NCBI GenBank assembly: GCA_963810055.1
Contig: CAWEME010000012.1
Coordinates: 186,001-250,000, forward strand
Source of the DNA: REEB95 sp963810055
GTDB lineage: Bacteria; Pseudomonadota; Alphaproteobacteria; ATCC43930; CGMCC-115725
Direction of reading: 5' to 3'
DNA: 64,000 nt
The notes under the pieces were generated by a model, which worked only from the letters and a program-made list of their open reading frames with translations, searched no databases and was not told the DNA's origin. The position numbers and the translations under genes are program-made. Below are positions 1 through 8,187 of the stretch, piece after piece. Position 1 is the stretch's first letter. Each line of letters begins with the position of its first letter.

Positions 1-359
1 GGCAGATCGACGCGCGCCGCGTTGATCGCCGCCTGAACGTCGCGCGCAGCGCCGTCGATGTCGCGGTCGAGGCCGAATTGGAGCGTGATGCGCGTCGAGC
101 CGACCGAGCTCGACGAGGTCATTTCGGTGACGTCGGCGATCTGGCCGAGATGGCGCTCCAAGGGCGTCGCCACGCTGGTCGCCATCACTTCGGGGCTGGC
201 GCCCGGCATGGTCGCGCGCACCGAGATGGTGGGAAAATCGACCTGGGGCAAGGGCGAAACCGGCAGCAGGAAAAATGCCAAGCCCCCGGCCAGCGCCACG
301 CCGAGCGTCAAGAGCGTGGTGGCGACCGGCCGGCGGATGAAGGTTTCGGAGGGGTTCAC
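1..359 (-). CDS. mdtC: RND efflux permease, MdtC-like (N-terminal part, runs off the window)
   Basis: This is the inner-membrane proton/drug antiporter subunit of an RND tripartite pump. The reading frame begins with GTG at 359, and that codon overlaps the TGA of the preceding permease gene (GTGA overlap). The first residues (VNPSETFIRRPVATTLL) form the typical RND N-terminus with the start of TM1, followed by the porter-domain motif VDFPTISV. About 119 codons are present before the window edge. Two adjacent permease genes behind one membrane-fusion gene is the MdtA–MdtB–MdtC arrangement, in which MdtB and MdtC form a heterotrimer. Family assignment is firm; the exact symbol is by arrangement. 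Confidence 0.85.
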   Translation of the reverse strand, partial: MNPSETFIRRPVATTLLTLGVALAGGLAFFLLPVSPLPQVDFPTISVRATMPGASPEVMATSVATPLERHLGQIADVTEMTSSSSVGSTRITLQFGLDRDIDGAARDVQAAINAARVDL

Positions 360-3300
360 GGCGCGGGGCCCCCCTCTTCGGTCGATTGATTGACGAGCCC
401 GCCGTAACGGCCGCGCAGACGGACCGCCCAGCGGTCGAAGGTCAGGTAGATCACCGGCGTGGTGAAGAGCGTGAGCATCTGGCTGACGATCAGCCCGCCG
501 ACGATGGTCAGGCCCAGCGGATGGCGCAACTCCGAGCCGGTGCCAGTGCCGAGCATCAGCGGCAACGCGCCCAGGATCGCCGACATGGTGGTCATCAGGA
601 TCGGGCGAAAACGCAAAAGGCTCGCCTGGTAGATCGCGTCGCGCGGCGACTTGCCCTCGTTGCGTTCGGCGTCGAGCGCGAAATCGATCATCATGATCGC
701 GTTCTTCTTGACGATGCCGATCAGCAGGATGATGCCGATGATGGCGATGACGGTGAGATCGTCGCGCACCAGGATCAGCGCCAGCAGCGCGCCGATGCCG
801 GCCGAGGGCAATGTGGAGAGGATGGTGACCGGGTGGATGAAGCTCTCATAGAGCACGCCTAGCACGATATAGACCGTGACCACCGCCGCCAGGACAAGCC
901 AGACCTCATTGCCGAGCGAATTCTGGAAGGCCAGCGCCGAGCCTTGAAAGACCGTGACAATGCCGCGCGGCAAGGCGATCTCCTGCTCGATCTTGCGGAT
1001 GGCGTTGACGCCCTCGCCGAGCGAGACATTCGGCGCCAGATCGAAGGAGACCGAATAGGCGGGGAACTGGCCGAGATGGTCGATCTGCAACGGCGCCGTC
1101 TGGACCGAGGTCGTGGCCATGGAGCTCAAGGGCACTTGACCGCCGCCGGCCGAGGGCAGGTAGATCGAGGAGAACGAATTGAGCGAGGTTTGCAGGTTCT
1201 TGTCCGCTTCGAGAATGACGCGATACTGGTTCGACTGGGTGAAGATGGTCGAGATGATGCGCTGGCCGAAGGCGTCGTAGAGCGCGTTGTCGATGGTCGC
1301 CGGCGTGATACCGAAACGTCCGGCGGCGTCGCGGTCGATGGTGACATAGGCCGACAGGCCCTGGTCCGACTGGTCGCTCACCACATTGGCGAACTCGGGC
1401 GCCTGGCCGAGCCGGTCGACCAGCTTCGGCGTCCAGGATGCAAGCTCGTCCGGATTGGCGTCTTCGAGCACGAATTGGTATTGCGACCGGCTGATGGTGG
1501 TGTCGATGGTCAAATCCTGCACCGGTTGCAGGTAAAGCGCGACGCCGGGAATGGCGGCGGTCTCGCGCTGCAGATCTCCGATGACCGATGTCACGTCCTC
1601 GCTGCGGTCGTCGGGCGGTTTCAGATTGATGAGGAACCGGCCGCTGTTGAGCGTGGTGTTGGTGCCGTCGACGCCGATGAAGGAGGAGAGGCTCTCGACA
1701 TTGGGGTCCTTGAGGATGGCGGCCGCCAGACCCTGCTGGCGTTGCGCCATGGCGCCGTAGGAAACCGTTTCGGAGGCCTGCGAAATGCCCTGGACCAGGC
1801 CCGTGTCCTGGACCGGGAAAAACCCCTTGGGAATGACGACATAGAGGATGACGGTCAGCACCAGCGTCGCCACCGCGACCGCCAACGTCAAGGGCTGGCG
1901 GTCCAGCACCCAATTGAGCCCGTTTCCATAGTGGTGGACGAGTTGGTCGAATTTCTCGCGGTTCCAGCGCTGAAATCTGTTTTCCTTGGTCTCGCCGGAC
2001 GTGCGCAGCAGCTTGGCGCAGGCCATCGGCACCAAGGTGAGCGACACCGCCGCCGAGATCAGGATGGTGACCGCCAAGGTGAGCGCGAATTCGCGGAACA
2101 TGCGCCCCACCACGTCGCCCATGAACAGGAGGGGAATAAGAACGGCGATCAACGAGATCGTCAGCGAGATAATCGTGAAGCCCACCTGCGCCGAGCCTCT
2201 GAGCGCCGCCTTCAAGGGCGGATCGCCCATCTCGATATAGCGCGCGATGTTCTCGATCATGACGATGGCGTCGTCGACCACGAAGCCCGAGGCGATGGTC
2301 AGCGCCATGAGCGAAAGGTTGTCGAGGCTGAACCCCATCAGATACATGGCGCCGAAGGTGCCGACGAGAGACAGCGGAACCGACAGGCTGGGAATGATGG
2401 TGGCGCGGGCATTGCGCAAGAAGACGAAGATGACCAGCACCACCAGCACCACCGCCAGCATGAGTTCGAATTCGACGTCGTGGACCGAGGCGCGGATGGT
2501 GACGGTGCGGTCGGTCAACACCGCGACATCGATTGCCGCCGGCAGCGAAGCCTGCAATTGCGGCAACAGGTTCTTGATGCCGTCGGCCACGGATATGACA
2601 TTGGCGCCGGGCTGGCGCTGGATGTTGAGGATCACCGCCGGCGTCGTGTTCATCCAGGCGCCGAGCTTGTCATTCTCGGCGGCATTGACGACCGAGGCGA
2701 CATCGCCCAGATGAACCGGCGCGCCGTTCTTGTAGGCGATGACGATCCCGAGATAGTCGTCGATATTCTGCAGCTGATCGTTGGCGTTGATGGTGTAGGA
2801 ACGCGAAGGCCCGTCGAAATTGCCTTTGGGCATGTTGACGTTGGCGTTGCCGATGGTGGTCCTGAGATCGTCGATATTCAGGCCGTAAGCCGAAAGCGCG
2901 CGCAGATCGGCCTGGACGCGCACCGCCGGGCGCTGCCCGCCGGCGATGCTGACCAGCCCCACGCCGGGCAGCTGCGAGATTTTCTGCGCCAGGCGCGTAT
3001 CGGCCAGATCCTCGACCTGCGGCAAGGGCATGGTGGCCGAGGTGAGCGCCAGCGTCAGGATCGGCGCATCGGCGGGATTGACCTTGGCGTAGATCGGCGG
3101 CGCCGGCAGGTCGGACGGCAGTAAATTCCCGGCCGCATTGATCGCCGCCTGAACCTCCTGTTCGGCGATGTCGAGGCTGATGTTCAGCCCGAATTGCAGG
3201 GTGATGACCGAGGCGCCGGCCGAGCTCGAGGACGACATCTGGTTGAGGTTCGGCATCTGGCCGAACTGCACTTCGAGCGGCGCCGTGACCGAGGAGGTCA

Positions 3301-3475
3301 TCACGTCGGGCGAGGCGCCGGGATAGAAGGTCTGCACCTGGATGGTCGGGTAATCGACTTCGGGCAACGCCGACAAGGGCAGGAACCGGAAGGCGACCAT
3401 GCCGCTGAGCATGATCGCCACCATCAGCAGCGAGGTCGCGACCGGCCGGAGAATGAACGGGGTGGAGGGACTCAT
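356..3475 (-). CDS. mdtB: RND multidrug efflux permease, MdtB-like
   Basis: A full-length 1039-residue RND permease (family usual about 1040). It shows the N-terminal TM1 (STPFILRPVATSLLMVAI), the porter-domain start LPEVDYPTIQVQTFYPG, and the central membrane block with GFVVDDAIVMIENI, whose paired acidic residues in TM4 carry the proton relay. It would export drugs or bile-salt-like compounds from the inner membrane or periplasm, with the MdtA fusion protein and an outer-membrane TolC-type channel that is not in the window. It starts 36 bp after the reconstructed mdtA stop and overlaps mdtC at its end, so the three genes form one operon. The frame is intact. Confidence 0.9.
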   Translation of the reverse strand: MSPSTPFILRPVATSLLMVAIMLSGMVAFRFLPLSALPEVDYPTIQVQTFYPGASPDVMTSSVTAPLEVQFGQMPNLNQMSSSSSAGASVITLQFGLNISLDIAEQEVQAAINAAGNLLPSDLPAPPIYAKVNPADAPILTLALTSATMPLPQVEDLADTRLAQKISQLPGVGLVSIAGGQRPAVRVQADLRALSAYGLNIDDLRTTIGNANVNMPKGNFDGPSRSYTINANDQLQNIDDYLGIVIAYKNGAPVHLGDVASVVNAAENDKLGAWMNTTPAVILNIQRQPGANVISVADGIKNLLPQLQASLPAAIDVAVLTDRTVTIRASVHDVEFELMLAVVLVVLVIFVFLRNARATIIPSLSVPLSLVGTFGAMYLMGFSLDNLSLMALTIASGFVVDDAIVMIENIARYIEMGDPPLKAALRGSAQVGFTIISLTISLIAVLIPLLFMGDVVGRMFREFALTLAVTILISAAVSLTLVPMACAKLLRTSGETKENRFQRWNREKFDQLVHHYGNGLNWVLDRQPLTLAVAVATLVLTVILYVVIPKGFFPVQDTGLVQGISQASETVSYGAMAQRQQGLAAAILKDPNVESLSSFIGVDGTNTTLNSGRFLINLKPPDDRSEDVTSVIGDLQRETAAIPGVALYLQPVQDLTIDTTISRSQYQFVLEDANPDELASWTPKLVDRLGQAPEFANVVSDQSDQGLSAYVTIDRDAAGRFGITPATIDNALYDAFGQRIISTIFTQSNQYRVILEADKNLQTSLNSFSSIYLPSAGGGQVPLSSMATTSVQTAPLQIDHLGQFPAYSVSFDLAPNVSLGEGVNAIRKIEQEIALPRGIVTVFQGSALAFQNSLGNEVWLVLAAVVTVYIVLGVLYESFIHPVTILSTLPSAGIGALLALILVRDDLTVIAIIGIILLIGIVKKNAIMMIDFALDAERNEGKSPRDAIYQASLLRFRPILMTTMSAILGALPLMLGTGTGSELRHPLGLTIVGGLIVSQMLTLFTTPVIYLTFDRWAVRLRGRYGGLVNQSTEEGGPAP

Positions 3476-3511
3476 GCCGCCCGCCTCAGGCGCCGCTGGG
3501 GAAGGGCGCGC

Positions 3512-4865
3512 TCATTGCCCGTTCCCGCCGTTCTGCTGCTGGTGTTGCGGCGGGTTATCCGCGGGCGGCATGGAAGCCGGATTGGCCGGGACCGGATTGG
3601 CCGGGACCTGATTGGATGGGACCGCATCGGCGGGCGTTTGGGCGTTGCCGGCCGGCGCGGGCGGCGTTTGATCGACCCTGCGGCGCAGCCGGAGTCTGGG
3701 CGGGCGCGGCGGTGGGCAGCGAAACCTTGGCGCCGTTCTTGAGCTTGTCGGCGCCGTCCGTCACCACCAGATCGCCCACGGATAGGCCGGAGGTGATCGC
3801 CTGGCGTTCGCCCTGGCTCGGGCCCAGCGCGACCTTCTGCACCGTCACGGTGTTGTCGGGTTTCACCATATAGACGAAGGTGCCCGGCGCGCCGCGCTGG
3901 ATGGCCGAGGACGGGATGACGATGGCGTCCTTGAGCACATCGACGATGAGCTGCACATTGACGAACTGGTTGGGGTAGAGCAGCTCGTCCGCATTGGCGA
4001 AGTCGGCGCGCAGCTGGAAGGTGCCGGTCGTGGTGTTGATGGTGTTGTCCACCGTGGCAAGATTGCCGTCTTCCAGCTTGATGAGGCCGGTGCGGTCGAA
4101 GGCGGTTGCGGGCAAAACCGCGCCCGCATGCGTGCGCTTCAGGATCGGCAGCAGATCGTCCTCCGGCAGCGAGAACAGCACCGAGATCGGCTGCATCTGG
4201 TTGATCAGCACCAAGCCGTTGGGTAGAGACGGGGTGACGTAGTTGCCGGGGTCGACCTGGCGCAAGCCGAGCCTTCCCGCGGCCGGCGCGGTGATCCGGC
4301 AATAGGCCAGGTTGACGCGGGCGGTGTCGACCGCGCCCTGATCGAGTTGCACCGTGCCTTCGAGCTGGCGGACCGTGGCAACCTGGTCGTCATAGGTCTG
4401 CTTGGCGATCGAGTCCTGCTTCATCAACGTGGCATAGCGCTTGAGATCGACGCGCGCGCCATCGAGCTGCGCCTGGTCGCGCGCGAGTTGCCCTTCGGCC
4501 TGGTCGAGCGCCGCCTGATAGGGCCGCGGGTCGATCTGGGCGAGGACGTCGCCGGCCTTCACCTCTTGCCCTTCCTGGAACGCGACCGAGGCGAGATAAC
4601 CGCTGATCTGGCTCTGGACCGTCACCGAGGCGAGCGGCGTCACCGTGCCGAGCGCGGTGTAGCTGATGGCGACGTCGCCCGTGGTCGCGGCCGCCGCGAC
4701 CACCGGCAGCGGCGGCGCCCCGCGCAGGTTGGTGGTCGGAGCGTGAAACCACCAGACGAACGCTGCGATCAGCGCGATCGCGATGGCGGCGAAGATGCCG
4801 AGGCGGCGAGTGGTCGGGTTGGGGCGCCGCGGCGCCGCGCGTGTGTTTTCGTTGTTTCCGTTCAT
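3512..4865 (-). CDS. mdtA: RND periplasmic adaptor (membrane fusion protein), MdtA-like; frame shift near its 3' end
   Basis: This periplasmic adaptor links the RND pump to the outer-membrane channel. An N-terminal membrane anchor (about residues 22–40, LGIFAAIAIALIAAFVWWF) is followed by the biotinyl-lipoyl half-motif (SVTVQSQISGYLASVAFQEG), an alpha-hairpin rich in A/Q/L and the beta-barrel part (DELLYPNQFVNVQL). The uninterrupted frame would run to 3555, but around 3680 the alternative frame gives a far more natural Pro/Gln/Asn-rich tail (QTPPAPAGNAQTPADAV, then VPSNQ-VPANP-VPANP repeats, ending GGNGQ) with TGA at 3512. I therefore infer a one-base indel there. The first gene of the operon; divergent from the methyltransferase. 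Confidence 0.85.
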
Positions 4866-5203
4866 CTGCTATGGCCGCGCCAAGACGCGATCCGGTGCCG
4901 AAGTCGCCGAGCATCCCGCGCCCGGGCCGGATCGATGCCGGTCCTGTTTCCTCCCATCCTCTCGCCCGGTTCGCCCCGCGGGGCGCGGAGCGATAGGCTA
5001 TGAAGTCGCCGTCGGGTTGAAGTGTTCCGGGCTTCCGGCCGGCGGTACCCGCCTTGTGTTAGGATTCATGCGAAAACACCGGCAATACCGTAACTTTTGC
5101 CCAAGATAGCCCTCCCGACAGCTTAATTATAGGCGAAAGAGAAAGGCCCGATCCCCTTGTTTTATGTGAAAAAATCGGCCCTGGCCGGAAGCGGAGAATG
5201 GAC
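4866..5203. other. Divergent intergenic region between mdtA and the methyltransferase gene
   Basis: About 340 bases without a convincing gene. It must hold the promoters of the mdtABC operon (minus) and of the methyltransferase (plus). An A/T-rich patch at about 5120–5175 lies just upstream of the methyltransferase. No clear operator palindrome was seen. Confidence 0.5.
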
Positions 5204-5845
5204 ATGAAGGAAGCAGAAGCGCTGGCGCGCTGGAACACGCGCTACGCCCAGGCGGATTACCTCTTCGGCATGGAGCCCAATTCCTTCCTCGCCTCCCAGG
5301 CGCCCAGGATTCGGGCGATGGGTCTGAAGCCGGGAAGGAAGGCCTTATCCATCGCCGATGGCGAAGGACGCAACGGCGTTTTCCTGGCGCGCCAAGGGCT
5401 GGAAGTGCTGTCGGTCGATTTCTCCCCCGTGGCGCTGGAGAAGGCGAAGAGACTGGCCGCGCGCGCCGGCGTCAAGCTCACGACCGAATGCGCCGATCTC
5501 GCGACCTGGGATTGGGGCAGCAACCGCTTCGATTTGGTTGCCGCAATCTTCTGTCAATTTGCCGGGGCCGAGCTGCGCGATGCCATCTTCCGCCACATCC
5601 GCGAATGTTTGAAGCCCGGCGGGATGCTGATCCTCCAGGGCTACCGGCCGGAACAGCTCAAATACGGCACGGGCGGGCCGAAGGAGATCGATCACCTCTA
5701 TGCCGCCCAATTGTTGCGCCGCGCCTTCGCCGGATTCGAACTGCTCCATCTCGAAGAGCACGATTCCGAAATCCACGAGGGCGGCGGGCATCACGGCATG
5801 TCGGCCCTGGTCGATATGGTCGCGATCAAGCCGACCGCGGGCTGA
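5204..5845 (+). CDS. Class I SAM-dependent methyltransferase, TehB-like
   Basis: A soluble methyltransferase of about 213 residues. It has the SAM-binding motif I in the form ALSIADGEGRNGVFLA, the acidic ribose contact after beta-2 (VLSVDFS) and motif IV (FDLVAAIFCQFA). This is the pattern of the TehB/thiopurine-methyltransferase-like group, so resistance to tellurite or another toxic small molecule is possible, but the substrate cannot be read from sequence. ATG at 5198 lies directly against the GGAGA at 5193–5197, so I prefer ATG 5204, which has a proper 7-base spacing. Single gene between divergent mdtA and convergent HU. Confidence 0.8.
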   Translation: MKEAEALARWNTRYAQADYLFGMEPNSFLASQAPRIRAMGLKPGRKALSIADGEGRNGVFLARQGLEVLSVDFSPVALEKAKRLAARAGVKLTTECADLATWDWGSNRFDLVAAIFCQFAGAELRDAIFRHIRECLKPGGMLILQGYRPEQLKYGTGGPKEIDHLYAAQLLRRAFAGFELLHLEEHDSEIHEGGGHHGMSALVDMVAIKPTAG

Positions 5846-5924
5846 GCCAAGAGACGCCGCGGCGCCGGAAGCGGCCTTCCAGCCGCGGCCGACGCCGCAT
5901 GAGACAAACGAAGTGGATCCCGGT

Positions 5925-6191
5925 CTAGAGCGAAGCCTTGAGCTTGGCGCCGGCCTTGAAGCGCACGCCCTTGCTCGCCTGGATCTTGATCTCCTCACCG
6001 GTGCGCGGATTGCGGCCCATGCGCGCGGCGCGGTTGCTCACGGCGAAAGTGCCGAAGCCAGGGATGCTGAAACGCTCGCCCTTGCGCAACTCGCCGGCGA
6101 TGGTTTCGGTGACCGTGTCGACCGCCTGATTGGCGTCCACGGCCCGGAGGCCGATGGCCTTCAACGCATCGATGAGAACTTGCTTGCTCAT
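5925..6191 (-). CDS. hupB: HU-family DNA-binding protein
   Basis: An 88-residue histone-like protein that bends DNA and compacts the nucleoid as a dimer. The HU signature GFGTFAVSNRAARMGRNP lies at about residues 46–63, followed by TGEEIKI and the basic end KAGAKLKASL. The open frame extends further upstream, but the family length and a Shine-Dalgarno AAGGA just before ATG 6191 fix the start. Monocistronic and convergent with the methyltransferase gene. Confidence 0.93.
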   Translation of the reverse strand: MSKQVLIDALKAIGLRAVDANQAVDTVTETIAGELRKGERFSIPGFGTFAVSNRAARMGRNPRTGEEIKIQASKGVRFKAGAKLKASL

Positions 6192-6799
6192 GTTGGTTTT
6201 CCTTTCTTCGCTATCCCGCGTTCCCCCTGTGGATGCGGTCAACCTGCAAATCTTCGCGTGACGAACCCGGGCTTGCCTGGAAAAGAAGTGGCCGGGAGCG
6301 TCGCGCCCGATTCCGCCGTCTTGTAACAATGCCCTCATACGCGAAGGCAAGCCGCGGGTCCAATGAAACCCGCATACTTAAAGGGGATTCCGGGGCCGCC
6401 CGAGTTGCGCCGTGATCGAGTTGCACGGCCCGGCAATCGATTGCGACTCGCGGGGGAAAGCTGAGTCGCATCCCTCGTCCGCCGCCGAGGCGGGCAAGCG
6501 GCGGCGGCGGAATAAATAACCAGCGGGATCGCAATCGGCAAAGGCCGGAGGACCGGCCGGACCGCAACCGGATTTGTCCAGGACGCGGTTGATGCCACAT
6601 TAATCCCCGGTAATGTCGGGCGCGGCGGCCGGAAAGCCGCGAAAAGTCAGGGTTTTCAAGCAAAACCGGCGGGTAAATCGCCGCTTGCCATTGCCCGTTC
6701 CGCGTTATTGAATAAGCCAAGACAAAGCGCGGCTCAAGCGCTCGGCATAACCGATAACGGTCCGGGCTTGCCAAGGCCTCGGCTCATGGAGGGGTGGAA
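6192..6799. other. 608-bp divergent intergenic region between HU and oxlT
   Basis: No gene with codon support was found in either strand. It carries the HU promoter (minus) and the oxlT promoter (plus). A short inverted repeat GCGGGT…ACCCGC lies near 6353–6373. The palindromic operator found before gntR (TCTGGCATACCAGA) was not seen here. The oxlT ribosome binding site GGAGGGG is at 6788–6794. Confidence 0.45.
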
Positions 6800-8069
6800 A
6801 TGGCTGACAAGAGCACGGGCGCGGTCGCGGCCCATCGTTGGTGGCAACTCATCGCGGTCATCATCTGCATGGTGATGATCGCCAACCTGCAATACGGCTG
6901 GACTTTGTTCGTCGGGCCGATGAACAAGGCGCATGGCTGGATCGTCGCCGACATCCAGGTCGCCTTCGCGATCTTCGTCGCGCTCGAGACCTGGCTGACG
7001 CCGATCGAAGGCTGGCTCGCCGACAAGATCGGGCCGAAGATCGTCATCGCCGTCGGCGGCATTCTGGTCGCGATCGGCTGGATCATCAATTCGTGGGCCG
7101 ACAGCCTTACGATTCTGTATGTGGGCGCGGCCGTCTCCGGCGCGGGCGGCGGCGCGGTCTACGCCACCTGCGTCGGCACCGCGGTGAAATGGTTTCCCGA
7201 CCGGCGCGGCCTCGCGGTGGGATTGACCGCCGCCGGTTACGGCGCCGGCGCGGCCTTGACCGTCATTCCGATCCGCATGGTGATCGCCGCCGGCGGCTAT
7301 GCAGTCGGCTTTCTTCTGGTTCGGGCTGGTCCAGGGCGCGATCGTGTTCGTCCTGGCGTGGTTCATCAACGCGCCCGGGCCGGGACAGGTGCCGAGCGCG
7401 AAGGCGGTCAAGGTCATCCAGTCGACGCAAAGCTATTCGCCGCCGCAGATCCTGGCCACGCCGGTGTTCTGGATACTCTACGTGATGTTCGTGCTGGTCT
7501 CGGCGAGCGGCCTGATGGCGACGGCGCAGATCGCGCTCATCGCCAAGGATTACAACGTCGCCGACACGGTCATTTTCCTCGGCGGTTCGACCCTGACGGT
7601 CGCGCTTCTCGTCGACAATGTGTGCAACGGCGGCGCGCGGCCCCTGTTCGGGTGGATTTCCGATCACATCGGCCGTGAGAATACCATGGCGATCGCCTTC
7701 GGCTTGGGCGGCATCGCCTATTGGCTCTTGGGCTCCGCGGGAACCTCGCCCTGGGCCTTCGTGATTTTCGCCGGGTTGATCTTCCTCACCTGGGGCGAGA
7801 TTTTCAGCCTGTTCCCCTCGACCTGCACCGACACCTTCGGACCGAAATTCGCCACCGCGAATCTGAGCCTGCTCTACACGGCCAAGGGCGCGTCGGCCTT
7901 CCTGGTTCCGCTCGCAAACGTCGTCAAGGCATCGACCGGAAGCTGGCACATGGTGTTCGTAGTCACCGCGATCATGAATTTCGTGGTGGTGGCGCTGGCG
8001 CTCCTGGTGTTGAAACCCCTGCGCTCCAGGCAAATCGCGCGGCTCGGGCAACACGCGCCCGCCGAGTAA
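6800..8069 (+). CDS. oxlT: Oxalate/formate antiporter (MFS, OxlT family); one frame shift
   Basis: A 12-helix major facilitator that exchanges external oxalate(2-) for internal formate(-). Visible features are TM1 ending in NLQYGWTLFVGPMNKAHGW, the loop ADKIGPK, a Gly-rich TM4–5 (VSGAGGGAVYATCVGTAVKW) and the second-half sequence GARPLFGWISDHIGRENTM. The N-terminal half reads in one frame to about 7300 and the C-terminal half (SAFFWFGLVQGAIVFVLAW onward) in another, so one base is missing or extra at about 7300. Translation starts at ATG 6800, 7 bases after GGAGG. The gene faces the oxalate operon tail to tail, and its role is supported by oxc and frc there. Confidence 0.87.
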
Positions 8070-8092
8070 CGGCCAAGGGTTAACCGGATATC

Positions 8093-8121
8093 GGGCGGGG
8101 CTTCGGCCCCGCCCTTTTTTT
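8093..8121 (+). terminator. Rho-independent terminator after oxlT
   Basis: A perfect 9-bp GC stem GGGCGGGGC / GCCCCGCCC with a TTCG tetraloop, followed by seven T. It sits 24 bases after the oxlT stop and separates it from the convergent fdhA. A further T-rich stretch follows, so read-through into the opposing operon should be low. Confidence 0.92.
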
Positions 8122-8187
8122 AATATTTTTTTCTAGGGCGCGTGAGCAGGGTTGGCGGGCGGCTGCGAACGCGCCCCAACATTAGGA

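Noticed and set aside
944..3124. A 726-codon open frame on the plus strand opposite mdtB
   Set aside because: Antisense shadow of a clearly recognised RND permease with no protein-like features.
3555..3680. The C-terminus of the adaptor protein as read in the uninterrupted frame (ending GFHAARG)
   Set aside because: Another frame gives a coherent Pro/Gln/Asn tail with repeats and a stop 36 bp before mdtB, so the uninterrupted tail is probably an artefact of an indel.
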